Origin: Spirochaetaceae bacterium
GTDB lineage: Bacteria; Spirochaetota; Spirochaetia; DSM-27196; PWMO01
Length of the DNA stretch: 44,395 nucleotides
Reading direction: 5' to 3'
Assembly (NCBI GenBank): GCA_007693945.1
Contig: RECP01000024.1
Coordinates: forward strand, 1-44,395
Shown here one piece after another: positions 33,801 to 41,679 of the stretch. Position 1 is the first letter of the stretch; the number at the start of each line of letters is the position of its first letter. Below the pieces are notes generated by a model. The model did no database searches. It saw only the letters and a program-made list of their open reading frames with translations, and was not told where the DNA came from. The translations under genes were made by a program, and so were the position numbers.

Positions 33801-34371
33801 AGTCATCCGTGAGACCAAAGAGACCAGAATCACCGTCCGGGTCGATCTCTCCGATGCTTCCACGATCGATGTCGATACCGGGATTGCCTTTTTTGATCAC
33901 ATGCTCACCGGCATGGCGTTCCACGGATCGATCGGGCTCTCCGTGCGTGCCGAAGGCGACCTCGATGTCGAGTATCACCACACGGTGGAAGACGTCGGCC
34001 TGGTATTTGGCGATGCGCTTCATCAGGTATTCAACCAGGTCGGCAGCGTTCACCGCTTTGGCCACGCCATTATCCCGATGGACGATGCGCTCGGCGAGGC
34101 GGTAGTCGACGTATGCAACCGTCCCTACCTGGTATACAACGCCGACTATCCGCAGGACTACTGCGGCCGGTTTCCGGTGGCCCTGTTCCGAGAGTTTTTC
34201 TGGGCACTGGCGGTGCGGGCACGGATTAACCTGCATCTCATCGCGCGCTACGGACTCAACAGTCACCACATGACCGAGGCGCTTTTCAAGGCAATGGGAC
34301 GCGCCCTGTCGCAAGCCTACACTCCCAAATCCGGCGGCGGCTCGACGATGTCTACCAAAGGTACGCTGTGA
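33781..34371 (+). CDS. hisB: imidazoleglycerol-phosphate dehydratase
   Basis: 196 residues, the monofunctional plant/bacterial type without the N-terminal phosphatase. FDHMLTGMAFHG, then HHTVED (H66, H67, E70, D71, metal ligands) and the second repeat with SHHMTEALFKAMG. The manganese-binding HHxxED motif of the first half is intact. AAGGAG before the ATG lies inside hisG. The next step enzymes of histidine synthesis are not in the window. Confidence 0.96.
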   Translation: MNPQQAEVIRETKETRITVRVDLSDASTIDVDTGIAFFDHMLTGMAFHGSIGLSVRAEGDLDVEYHHTVEDVGLVFGDALHQVFNQVGSVHRFGHAIIPMDDALGEAVVDVCNRPYLVYNADYPQDYCGRFPVALFREFFWALAVRARINLHLIARYGLNSHHMTEALFKAMGRALSQAYTPKSGGGSTMSTKGTL

Positions 34372-34403
34372 CGTGATAACTGACGCAGTCAACGTGGGTA
34401 ATC

Positions 34404-34432
34404 TGGAATTGATTCTCATTTTGGTCTATACT
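34404..34432 (+). promoter_or_regulatory. promoter of the TPR pair, with Fur-box-like site
   Basis: -10 TATACT (34427-34432) and a weak -35 TGGAAT (34404-34409) with 17-base spacing. TGGAATTGATTCTCA (34404-34418) covers the -35; it matches the 7-1-7 Fur consensus at 10-11 of 14 positions and shares the core ATTGATTxTCATT with the dnaE promoter. Confidence 0.5.
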
Positions 34433-34455
34433 CTTGGTGCGGAGGCGGCTGCGTT

Positions 34456-34797
34456 ATGGCCAACGTGAACAGCAAGCACCCTCCGTCACCCGGATTTGTC
34501 AAGGTGACGGCGGATCGCAGACCGCAGGTTTCGCCGCAGCAGCGATCCGCCCTGGTGCGCACGGGCAACCGGTTGTTCAACAACGGACGGATCGAGGATG
34601 CCAAGCGAATCTTCCTCACAGTTGGTTACAGCGACGGCTTGATTCGTGTTGGTGACCACCACATGAAACACAATCAGCCGCTGGAAGCGTTTCGTATGTA
34701 CTGGCTGGCGCCTGATCGCAGCCGCGCGGAACCACTGATCGAGCAAATGGCACAGATCGTGCAGGCCTGGTTGCATGAACCGCAAGACGAAGAGTGA
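34456..34797 (+). CDS. small protein of unknown function linked to TPR gene
   Basis: 113 residues. A polar Pro/Gln-rich N-tail (about 1-30), then a helical part with NRLFNNGRIEDAKRIFLTVGYSDG and MYWLAPDR that looks like a degenerate pair of TPR-like helices. No motif of known function. GGAGG lies 10 bases before the ATG. Its stop overlaps a GTG (34794) of the following TPR protein, so the two are likely coupled. A spirochaete-restricted partner of the TPR protein is possible, but I recognise no named family. Confidence 0.75.
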   Translation: MANVNSKHPPSPGFVKVTADRRPQVSPQQRSALVRTGNRLFNNGRIEDAKRIFLTVGYSDGLIRVGDHHMKHNQPLEAFRMYWLAPDRSRAEPLIEQMAQIVQAWLHEPQDEE

Positions 34798-34832
34798 GGC
34801 AGTGCCCGGGAGTCCGGTTCGAGACAGACGAG

Positions 34833-35966
34833 ATGGCGTTATCCGATAGAGCAGCAGAGCAGCAGCCCGATGATTCTCCAAGGCAGGGCGGCACCGAGAT
34901 TGCGGAACTGTCTCAACGCGGATATCAGCTGCTCAAGGAAAACCTTCTGAGCGAGGCGGAGGACTGCTTTCGCCGCATACTGGAATACGAAGAAACCAAC
35001 AACTACGCGCTGGTTGGGCTGGGGGATGCGGCGCGCAAACGGCGCGATTATCGCGGCGCGGTCACGTACTATGAAAAATGCCTCGAGCACCATCCGGATA
35101 ACAACTACGCACTGTTCGGACTCGCGGATTGCTTCAAGAGCCTCAAGTACTTCCATCGTGCCATAAAAGTATGGGAGCGGTACCTCCAGCACGATGATCA
35201 GAACGTAACCGTGTTGACCCGCGTTGCCGACGCGTACCGCAAAGTCCGCGATTTCCAGAACTCCAGAGACCTCTACCTGCGCGTACTCGAAATGCAGAAG
35301 GACAACGCCTACGCCTTGATCGGTCTGGGCCATCTTCACTACGACTTCAAGGAGTACGCCGGAGCGCTGCACTACTGGGGCCGGATGCACGAGCTCCACG
35401 GCGACTCGGTCGATATCCGTGTGTTGACCTCGATGGGCAACTGTCACCGCAAGATGAAGACCTTTACCGAAGGAGTGCCCTACTTTGAAAAGGCACTCGG
35501 ACGTCAGCCGACCAACTTTTACGCTCTGTTCGGACTGGCCGACTGCCATCGCGGTATGGGCAACCCTGAACGCTCGCTGGAGTACTGGAACCGAATCCTG
35601 GAACGCGACCCCTCCAACAAGGTCATCCTGACCCGTGCCGGTGACGCGTACCGCTGCATGGAGCAGCTGGAACTGGCCGAGCGTTACTACACCAAGGCGC
35701 TGAACATCGAGTTTGACGAGTACGCGATTCTGGGGCTGGCGCTGATAAACAAGGCACGCGGCAATATGCGTCAGGCGGCCGAATCACTCAGTGGCCTGCT
35801 GCGCAGCGACAGCGGCAATCCCCGGCTCTACCTGGAACTTGCGGAGTGCCACCTCAAGCTCGGCGAGCGTCGCGAAGCGCTGCTGGTGCTGCAGCAGCTG
35901 GAGACAATCGGGGTCAAGGGACGCACGATCACCGCGTTCTACGAACGTCTGAAACAGCAGCTGTAG
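34833..35966 (+). CDS. cytoplasmic TPR-repeat protein
   Basis: About 377 residues from ATG 34833, without a signal peptide. At least eight TPR units fill most of it, for example NNYALVGLGDAARKRRDYRG, the matching NNYALFGLADCFKSLKYFHR and FYALFGLADCHRGMGNPERS. The 34-residue periodicity is regular, giving a superhelical protein-binding scaffold. A longer start at GTG 34794 would overlap the previous gene by 4 bases and cannot be excluded, but the extra 13 residues look unrelated to the repeats. It is convergent with alaS, with a 30-base gap. Partner and pathway are unknown. Confidence 0.88.
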   Translation: MALSDRAAEQQPDDSPRQGGTEIAELSQRGYQLLKENLLSEAEDCFRRILEYEETNNYALVGLGDAARKRRDYRGAVTYYEKCLEHHPDNNYALFGLADCFKSLKYFHRAIKVWERYLQHDDQNVTVLTRVADAYRKVRDFQNSRDLYLRVLEMQKDNAYALIGLGHLHYDFKEYAGALHYWGRMHELHGDSVDIRVLTSMGNCHRKMKTFTEGVPYFEKALGRQPTNFYALFGLADCHRGMGNPERSLEYWNRILERDPSNKVILTRAGDAYRCMEQLELAERYYTKALNIEFDEYAILGLALINKARGNMRQAAESLSGLLRSDSGNPRLYLELAECHLKLGERREALLVLQQLETIGVKGRTITAFYERLKQQL

Positions 35967-35999
35967 TCCGCGCGATAGTCGTGCCCGGCGCCGGAACGG

Positions 36000-37793
36000 T
36001 CAGCCCCCGGACTCCAGTACCGCCTTGATCCGCCGCACTCCCTGCGATGAGGACTGTTCCTTGACGATGCGAAACCTGCCGAGCTGGGCGGTGCGTTCAA
36101 CGTGCGGCCCGCCGCAGACCTCCCTTGAGTAGCCGCCGATCGAGTAGACCTTGACGATTTCGTCATACTTGCTGCCGAACAGCGCCATCGCGCCCGCATC
36201 GCGCGCCTGGTCAAGACGCATCGTGGAAACGGTGACCGGCAGATCACGCTCGATCTGTTCGTTGACGATCTCCTCGACCTGCTGCAGCTGCTCGGACGAC
36301 ATCTTCTCGGGATGCGAAAAGTCAAAACGCAGCCGCTCCTGGGTAATGTTGCTGCCCTTCTGCGCTACATGATCACCGAGAACCTCGCGTAACGCCTTGT
36401 GCAGCAGGTGCGTGGCGGTATGCAACCGCGTGGTCATGTCGGAATGGTCGGCAAGACCGCCCTTGAACGTCTGGTTGGAATCGAGCTTGGACTTCTGCTG
36501 GTGCTTGCGGAACGCTTCTTCAAATCCATCACGGTCAACCTTCATGCCGTGTTCAGCCGCCAGTTCCTCGGTAATCTCGAGCGGAAATCCGAACGTGTCG
36601 TAGAGACGGAAGGCCAGACGCCCCGGAATGGTGCGTTCAGGATTCCTCATCAGGTTGGGGAGAAGCTTCTCGAACTCGTGTTCACCCTTCTGCAGTGTAG
36701 TGCCGAAGCGCTCCTCTTCTGAGCGCATCTCTTCGAGCACCCGGTCACGATTGTCGCGCAACACCGGATGCGGCTGCTGGTACATGTCGATGACAATCTG
36801 CGCCGGATCGGAGAGGAACTCCCTCGACAGACCGAGCTTGCGTCCGTGACGAACCGCGCGTCGGATGAGCCGTCGCAGAATATAACCCTGCCCCACGTTG
36901 GATGGGGAGACCCCCTTCTCATCACCCAGAATGAACGTCGCCGTACGGACATGATCACAGACTATGCGGATCGAACGATTGGTGTCTTCATCGGGTCCGT
37001 AGCGCGCACCGGTGAGTTCCTCTATGCGCGCGATGATCGGGGTGAAGACCTCGGTCTCGTAGACCGATGTCCTGCCCTGCAGGATCGCGATCGTACGTTC
37101 GATTCCCATCCCCGTGTCGACACAGGTGCGTTCGAGCGGAACGAAGGTCCCGTCGGCCTTCTTGTTGTACTGCATGAAGACGTCGTTCCAGACCTCCATG
37201 TACTTGCCGTCCGAGACGCCCGGACGGCTTGCGGACGTGCCCGCGATTCCGGTGTCGATGAACATCTCGCTGTCGGGACCACACGGCCCGGTGGCGCCGG
37301 CCGGACCCCACCAGTTATCGCTGCGCGGCAGATAGTAGATGCGCGATTCAGGAATGCCGAGCGCCTTCCACACCGCAGCGGATTCGTGATCCGGCGGGAC
37401 GTCTTGATCACCGGCAAAAACGGTGACGGAAAGCTTGTGCGGTGAGATGCCGAGCCATCTGGATGCGGTCAGGAACTCAAAACTCATCCGGATCGCTTCT
37501 TCCTTGAAGTAATCCCCCAGCGACCAGTTGCCGAGCATCTCGAAGAAGGTCAGGTGGCTTGAATCACCCACATCTTCTATGTCTCCGGTGCGAATGCACT
37601 TCTGATAATTCACCAGGCGCTGTCCCGCGGGATGGGGCTCACCGAGAATGTACGGTACCAGCGGATGCATGCCCGCGGTGGTAAACAGCACGGTTGGATC
37701 GTTCTCCGGGATCAGCGACTGTCCGGATATCTCGACGTGGTCCCGCAACACAAAAAATTCGATATACTTTGTGCGCAACTCGTTGGCTGTCAT
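36000..37793 (-). CDS. alaS: alanine-tRNA ligase, short form without C-Ala domain
   Basis: 597 residues against about 875 in E. coli. The catalytic domain has FFEMLGNWSLGDYFKEEAI and GATGPCGPDSEMF; the editing domain carries its zinc ligands in HTATHLLHKAL and CGGPHVERTAQLG. The protein stops right after the editing domain, so the C-terminal C-Ala/oligomerisation domain is lost, as known for Borrelia and Treponema. It charges tRNA-Ala. AGAGGA before the ATG supports the start. It lies 34 bases behind the TM2 gene and is probably transcribed from that gene's promoter. Confidence 0.96.
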   Translation of the reverse strand: MTANELRTKYIEFFVLRDHVEISGQSLIPENDPTVLFTTAGMHPLVPYILGEPHPAGQRLVNYQKCIRTGDIEDVGDSSHLTFFEMLGNWSLGDYFKEEAIRMSFEFLTASRWLGISPHKLSVTVFAGDQDVPPDHESAAVWKALGIPESRIYYLPRSDNWWGPAGATGPCGPDSEMFIDTGIAGTSASRPGVSDGKYMEVWNDVFMQYNKKADGTFVPLERTCVDTGMGIERTIAILQGRTSVYETEVFTPIIARIEELTGARYGPDEDTNRSIRIVCDHVRTATFILGDEKGVSPSNVGQGYILRRLIRRAVRHGRKLGLSREFLSDPAQIVIDMYQQPHPVLRDNRDRVLEEMRSEEERFGTTLQKGEHEFEKLLPNLMRNPERTIPGRLAFRLYDTFGFPLEITEELAAEHGMKVDRDGFEEAFRKHQQKSKLDSNQTFKGGLADHSDMTTRLHTATHLLHKALREVLGDHVAQKGSNITQERLRFDFSHPEKMSSEQLQQVEEIVNEQIERDLPVTVSTMRLDQARDAGAMALFGSKYDEIVKVYSIGGYSREVCGGPHVERTAQLGRFRIVKEQSSSQGVRRIKAVLESGG

Positions 37794-37827
37794 GTAGTAG
37801 TTCCTCTCCTACCTGGTACGGCAATCT

Positions 37828-38340
37828 TCAGAAATCTTCGAGGCCGGACGTGCGGTGTTCTTCCTCAAAGTCGGGAATAACGTAGACCAGCAGCCCGCTC
37901 GTCTTGACGCGGACCTCGGCAAAGCCCTTGTTGGCCAGCTGCTCCAGGACGCGGCGCGCCTCATCCAGCGGAACACCCGCCGCCAGCGCCACGTCAGTAG
38001 GGGTCACGACCCCGTTATTCTGCCTGGCCGAATGCAGAACGACCTGCTCAACTGACTTCGGCTTGCGCGCACCGCGCGGGTCATGGCCGGGTTCGCGGTG
38101 TTCAAAACCGACGCCGACCGTCCCGTTGCCCAGTGCCTCGCGGTACCTCCGGCGCCACTGCGCCTCCCGGACCTGAGCCGGCAGAGTGATGGCGTCATAG
38201 AGAGTACCGATGCCAAACAGACCGCCGGTAAACAGGTAGAGCAGACCGGTGCCGATCTTGCCCAGGTAGAACCGTTGCAGACCGGCCAGGCCGAAGAGTG
38301 AGGGGAACCAGAGCAGATATGCCATTCCAACCGAGTACAC
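37828..38340 (-). CDS. TM2-domain membrane protein with C-terminal winged-helix-like part
   Basis: About 170 residues. An N-terminal TM2 domain (LWFPSLFGLAGLQRFYLGKIG, then a second helix LYLFTGGLFGIGTLYDAI) has the conserved RFYLG turn. A linker leads to a C-terminal region (about 105-165) with helix-turn-helix-like periodicity: VVTPTDVALAAGVPLDEA, then LEQLANKGFAEV and a strand pair. GTG 38340 is chosen because GAGG lies 6 bases before it and because the ATG at 38379 falls inside the promoter spacer. Function is unknown. TM2 proteins are often small membrane proteins without assigned role, and the added HTH-like part suggests a membrane-tethered regulator. Confidence 0.75.
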   Translation of the reverse strand: MYSVGMAYLLWFPSLFGLAGLQRFYLGKIGTGLLYLFTGGLFGIGTLYDAITLPAQVREAQWRRRYREALGNGTVGVGFEHREPGHDPRGARKPKSVEQVVLHSARQNNGVVTPTDVALAAGVPLDEARRVLEQLANKGFAEVRVKTSGLLVYVIPDFEEEHRTSGLEDF

Positions 38341-38364
38341 GTACGACCTCGTTGATTGCCGCCT

Positions 38365-38393
38365 ACTATATGCGATCATCGACGCTTGGACAA
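38365..38393 (-). promoter_or_regulatory. promoter of the TM2 gene (and probably alaS)
   Basis: Minus strand: -35 TTGTCC (38388-38393), 17-base spacer, -10 TATAGT (38365-38370). Transcription would start near 38358, before the GTG at 38340 and its GAGG. It lies between fliG1 and the TM2 gene. Confidence 0.7.
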
Positions 38394-38404
38394 GTCACCG
38401 TCGC

Positions 38405-39532
38405 CTACACATACTCCTCGTCCTCATGACGAACAAGCAGGTCACCGGATTGCTCCAACCGCTTCAGGTAGTTGATGAACTCGCCGGCCGCCCGATCGAC
38501 GTCCCGGCGCGGCAGTGGACCAAGATGGGCATACTCCTCGGCAATGATCGTACGCCGCCGCTCGGAAACATTGCGCAGCACCTTGGCACGGATGTCTTCA
38601 CTCTTGCCCTTCAGAATAACCGCAATATCGTGGTCGCTGAACTCACGCAGTACTCTCTGAAGATCGGTATCCTCGATCAGCAGCAGCGTCTCTATAGTGA
38701 AGAGACGGTCCTGAATGTCGCTGTAGATCTCCGGTTCCGCTTCGCGCAGAGAACTCAGCACCGCACTGCCCTCCGTGGGTCCCATGGTACGAAGGATGCG
38801 CGCCAGCGTTGCCCTTCCGTCCACGCTCTCCGTCACAACCCGGCCGTGGGTGCGAATCTTCTCTCGCAACGACTCTTCGACTTTCGACAGCACTTCGTTG
38901 TCAACGCGTTCCATGCGCGCGATGCGCAGCAGGACTTCCCGGCGTACATCCTCAGGCAAACGTGAGATTACGGCCGAGGCGCTGGCGGGAGTCAGATGCG
39001 CCAGAATGAGCGCGATGGCGGCCGGAGACTCTTCCCTGGCGATTACCATCAGTTGCTGCGGTTCGAGATCCTCCAGAAACTCGAACGCGCGCCCCTTGGG
39101 CTGCGGTACCACGCGGCTGAAGATCTTCTCGGCCACATCAACGCCAAACGCCTGCTCGAGCATCCGGCGTGCCACAGCGGCGCCGCCTTGCGGCTCGAGC
39201 TTGCGCTGCCGGGCGACGTGTCCGAACTCGCTGAGGATCTCACCGGCCTCCTCACGCCCCAGATGCGATATGGCGGTTATCTCGCGCAAGACCGCTTCAA
39301 TTTCGGGCTCGGAGAGATGGCGCAGAATAGCCGCAGCCTCCTGCTTACCGACAGCCATCAGGAAGCGTGCCACTTTTCCGACGCCTTTTTCCGAAGGCGT
39401 GCCGTCGCTGCCGACCTTGACCAGACCGGAGACGACCCGCGCCTGTTGCTCGGCGTCGCGTCGCGTCGGTTGGGAACTCTGTGTCTTACGGTAGGCGTCG
39501 GCGCGCTGTTTGTTACGATCCACTGCGCTCAC
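38405..39532 (-). CDS. fliG1: FliG1-type flagellar motor switch protein paralogue
   Basis: 375 residues, with an N-terminal tail of about 45 residues before the FliG core, longer than ordinary FliG (about 335). The N, middle and C domains are recognisable. The torque helix region (about 291-306) reads LQRVLREFSDHDIAVI, close to typical FliG. The middle domain EHPQ motif, needed for FliM binding, reads ESPA (168-171). Spirochaetes carry two FliG proteins: FliG2 is the motor part, while FliG1 affects one cell end. This gene stands outside a fliF operon and follows a sugar isomerase gene with a 20-base overlap, consistent with FliG1. It starts at GTG 39532. Confidence 0.88.
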   Translation of the reverse strand: MSAVDRNKQRADAYRKTQSSQPTRRDAEQQARVVSGLVKVGSDGTPSEKGVGKVARFLMAVGKQEAAAILRHLSEPEIEAVLREITAISHLGREEAGEILSEFGHVARQRKLEPQGGAAVARRMLEQAFGVDVAEKIFSRVVPQPKGRAFEFLEDLEPQQLMVIAREESPAAIALILAHLTPASASAVISRLPEDVRREVLLRIARMERVDNEVLSKVEESLREKIRTHGRVVTESVDGRATLARILRTMGPTEGSAVLSSLREAEPEIYSDIQDRLFTIETLLLIEDTDLQRVLREFSDHDIAVILKGKSEDIRAKVLRNVSERRRTIIAEEYAHLGPLPRRDVDRAAGEFINYLKRLEQSGDLLVRHEDEEYV

Positions 39533-40526
39533 TAGAATATCGCCTGGGTGCGCCCGCGGTCAAGCTGCCGGCAACGGCCACAGCGCGAGCTTTCATCGCC
39601 GACTGTATCGCGCAAACGGAGTCACTGAGGGCACGGCCAAGTGTGCCGTCGGAATAATCGCGCCCCAGCTTGGGGCCGGGCAGCTCCAGGTATCCGATCA
39701 CGCTCGCAACCGGCCAGCGGTTCCGATTGCGCCAAATCAGCGCGATGACCTGTTCCAGATCAACGATACCGCGACGTTGCTCCTCGGCGCTGAAGCCGAA
39801 GGTTGAGGCGAAGCGTTGATCGGTGTTCTTGAAGTGAAACTCGCACATGTAGGGTATCCCGGTTTCGAACAGCTGCAGGTTGCTCTCGATCACGTGTCCC
39901 TGTGCGTCAGCGTAGCCGTGCGAGATATCACCGCACAGGTATACCGGCACGGCAGATGCAGTCCCGTCGCAGTCCACCGGATCGCCAAAGGCGCCCATCA
40001 GGCTGTTGATCTCCTGCGCGGTTGCCGGCGGTTCGGCCAGAGACGACATCGGCTCCACGGTCAGCCCGAGGAGTCCGAGCCCGGCAGCGTAGACACGCAG
40101 CTCACGCATGGCGTCGATGTAGCGCGCGATCGCCTGCGGTTTGTGCTGCATCCGGTCACGCAGTACCGCCCCGGGATTGGAGCCGCAGTAAGCGGCTCCC
40201 AGCAGCGAGGCAACCTCAATCAAGCGCCGGTAGTTCTGCAGCGCGACCTGCTGCAGCCGTGAATCCTCGCAGAGCAGTCCACCGAGCTCACGGTGTGCGG
40301 TGAAGCAGCTGCGCACCTGCACGCCAAAGCTTTCAGCACTGCGGCGCAGATCGCGGAACCAGGAGTCCTCCAGATGATAGAGCTCGAAGAAACTGCCTAA
40401 CTGCAGCTGTTCAACGCCCAGTTCGCGCATCAACGCGAACAGCCACTGATAGGAGTAGCGGTACAGAATCGGATCGCTCTTGATTCCCAGTTCCAGCGAC
40501 TGCAGCCAAGCGCCTTTTGATTTCAC
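39513..40526 (-). CDS. xylose isomerase-like TIM-barrel sugar isomerase/epimerase
   Basis: 337 residues. A TIM-barrel fold (PF01261-like) with YHLEDSWFRDLRRSAESFGV near the N-terminus, LGLTVEPMS (conserved Glu at a barrel strand), LCGDISHGYA (Asp/His) and FHFKNTDQ (late strand with His). The putative metal ligands E, D, H and the final E (GYLELPG) are present. Such enzymes isomerise or epimerise sugars or inositols. GTG 40526 overlaps the stop of the upstream dehydrogenase (GTGA). The partner genes point to sugar or polyol catabolism, but the substrate cannot be named. Its 3' end overlaps fliG1. Confidence 0.82.
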   Translation of the reverse strand: MKSKGAWLQSLELGIKSDPILYRYSYQWLFALMRELGVEQLQLGSFFELYHLEDSWFRDLRRSAESFGVQVRSCFTAHRELGGLLCEDSRLQQVALQNYRRLIEVASLLGAAYCGSNPGAVLRDRMQHKPQAIARYIDAMRELRVYAAGLGLLGLTVEPMSSLAEPPATAQEINSLMGAFGDPVDCDGTASAVPVYLCGDISHGYADAQGHVIESNLQLFETGIPYMCEFHFKNTDQRFASTFGFSAEEQRRGIVDLEQVIALIWRNRNRWPVASVIGYLELPGPKLGRDYSDGTLGRALSDSVCAIQSAMKARAVAVAGSLTAGAPRRYSSERSGS

Positions 40527-41569
40527 CGTAGTTCAGGATCCATCTGCACGATTACTTTGTTGAACCAGGTTTGCCGACTGTACATCGCTTCCATGATTGC
40601 CGGAGCCTCGGCGATTGTCACGCGATGGCTTATCAGCGGTTCCACGACCAGCGTTTGCCCCATTCGCCCCAGCACCTCATCCCACTCGCTGTGACCCACC
40701 GGCGTGACCTTGCTGTTCCAGGTTCCGTAGATCGTGAGCTCGCGCCGCAGAATTGTCGAAACCAGTTCCGCACTCAACGAAAGGCTGCCTGCCGGATTGC
40801 CCAGCAGCACCAGCTGGCCGAAGGTGGCACACGCGCGGAACGCCTGTTCAAAGGTCAGCGCCAGCCCCACAGCCTCGACCACGCAGTCGGCGCCACGGCC
40901 GTTGCTGCGTTCGGCGATAGCGGCCACGGTGTCCTCGGCCGTCGGGTCGATTACGTCGAAACCGAGGTTGCGCGCCAGCTCGCGCTTGCGCCCATCCGGC
41001 TCGGCCACCCAAACCGCGGTACAGCCGCGAATGCGCAGGAACTGGGCCACCATGACGCCAATTGGTCCACCGCCAATCACCAGCGCCACCGTAGCCGAAG
41101 CCACACGAAGTTTGCTGACCGCGTGCAGCGAAACCGCCGCCGGCTCGGTCATGGCCGCCGCTACAAGCGACACGTGATCGGGTACCGGGATCAGGTTGGC
41201 GCGCGGTACCCAGAGGTACTGCTGCATGCCGCCGTCGCGCCGCGAGCCGTAGTAGTCGTAATCAGAGCTGACCGCGTATTCCCCGATCAGCGAGAACGGA
41301 TCATCGAGTCGCGGCAAGAGCGGAAAGACCACCACTCGTTGTCCCGCCTGCAGACCGGAATCGGCCGGGTCTTCGACCACTGCAGAGAACTCGTGACCCA
41401 GCACAAGCGGATAGTGGTACGCCTTGCCGTCGAAGGCGCGCGGTATGTCAGAGCCGCAGATACCGGCAGCCGCCACGCGCACCAGCGCCTGCCCCGGACC
41501 AAATCGCTCCGGCAGCGGCCGCTGCTCGATCTCCAGTTGCCCCTGACTCTTCAACACAATGGCCTGCAT
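40523..41569 (-). CDS. zinc-type dehydrogenase, galactitol-1-phosphate dehydrogenase-like, structural zinc site lost
   Basis: 348 residues, MDR superfamily. GICGSDIPRAFDG with catalytic zinc ligand C38, GHEF (H59, E60), NAD-binding VIGGGPIGVM, and the YYGSRRDGGMQQY block that resembles GatD of E. coli. The loop that normally carries four cysteines for the structural zinc (about 85-105) reads LLPRLDDPFSLIGEYAVSSD, with none. It probably oxidises a polyol or polyol phosphate with NAD. No ribosome site precedes the ATG at 41569, and the promoter is only 8 bases away, so the mRNA is probably leaderless. Overlaps the isomerase gene by 4 bases. Confidence 0.88.
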   Translation of the reverse strand: MQAIVLKSQGQLEIEQRPLPERFGPGQALVRVAAAGICGSDIPRAFDGKAYHYPLVLGHEFSAVVEDPADSGLQAGQRVVVFPLLPRLDDPFSLIGEYAVSSDYDYYGSRRDGGMQQYLWVPRANLIPVPDHVSLVAAAMTEPAAVSLHAVSKLRVASATVALVIGGGPIGVMVAQFLRIRGCTAVWVAEPDGRKRELARNLGFDVIDPTAEDTVAAIAERSNGRGADCVVEAVGLALTFEQAFRACATFGQLVLLGNPAGSLSLSAELVSTILRRELTIYGTWNSKVTPVGHSEWDEVLGRMGQTLVVEPLISHRVTIAEAPAIMEAMYSRQTWFNKVIVQMDPELR

Positions 41570-41577
41570 AATGCCGC

Positions 41578-41606
41578 AGTGTACACCGGCCGGTTGATCG
41601 TTTCAA
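41578..41606 (-). promoter_or_regulatory. promoter of the GatD-like gene, leaderless geometry
   Basis: Minus strand: -35 TTGAAA (41601-41606), 17-base spacer, -10 TACACT (41578-41583). Only 8 bases lie between the -10 and the ATG at 41569, so transcription would start at or next to the start codon. Confidence 0.6.
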
Positions 41607-41643
41607 GCAACAACTGCGCGAAATGTACCGACTTTGCTGGAAA

Positions 41644-41672
41644 TTGACTAAACTGGTGCGTCGTGCTACCAT
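41644..41672 (+). promoter_or_regulatory. promoter of the plus-strand dehydrogenase operon, leaderless geometry
   Basis: -35 TTGACT (41644-41649), 17-base spacer, -10 TACCAT (41667-41672). Seven bases then separate it from the ATG at 41680. It is divergent from the GatD-like promoter, which it nearly touches; a common regulator such as the DeoR protein could act between them. Confidence 0.55.
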
Positions 41673-41679
41673 CGGCGGC

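Noticed and set aside
40571..41647. Plus-strand open frame (358 residues) opposite the GatD-like gene
   Set aside because: Antisense shadow; His/Arg/Gln-rich, no motif, and covers the divergent promoters.
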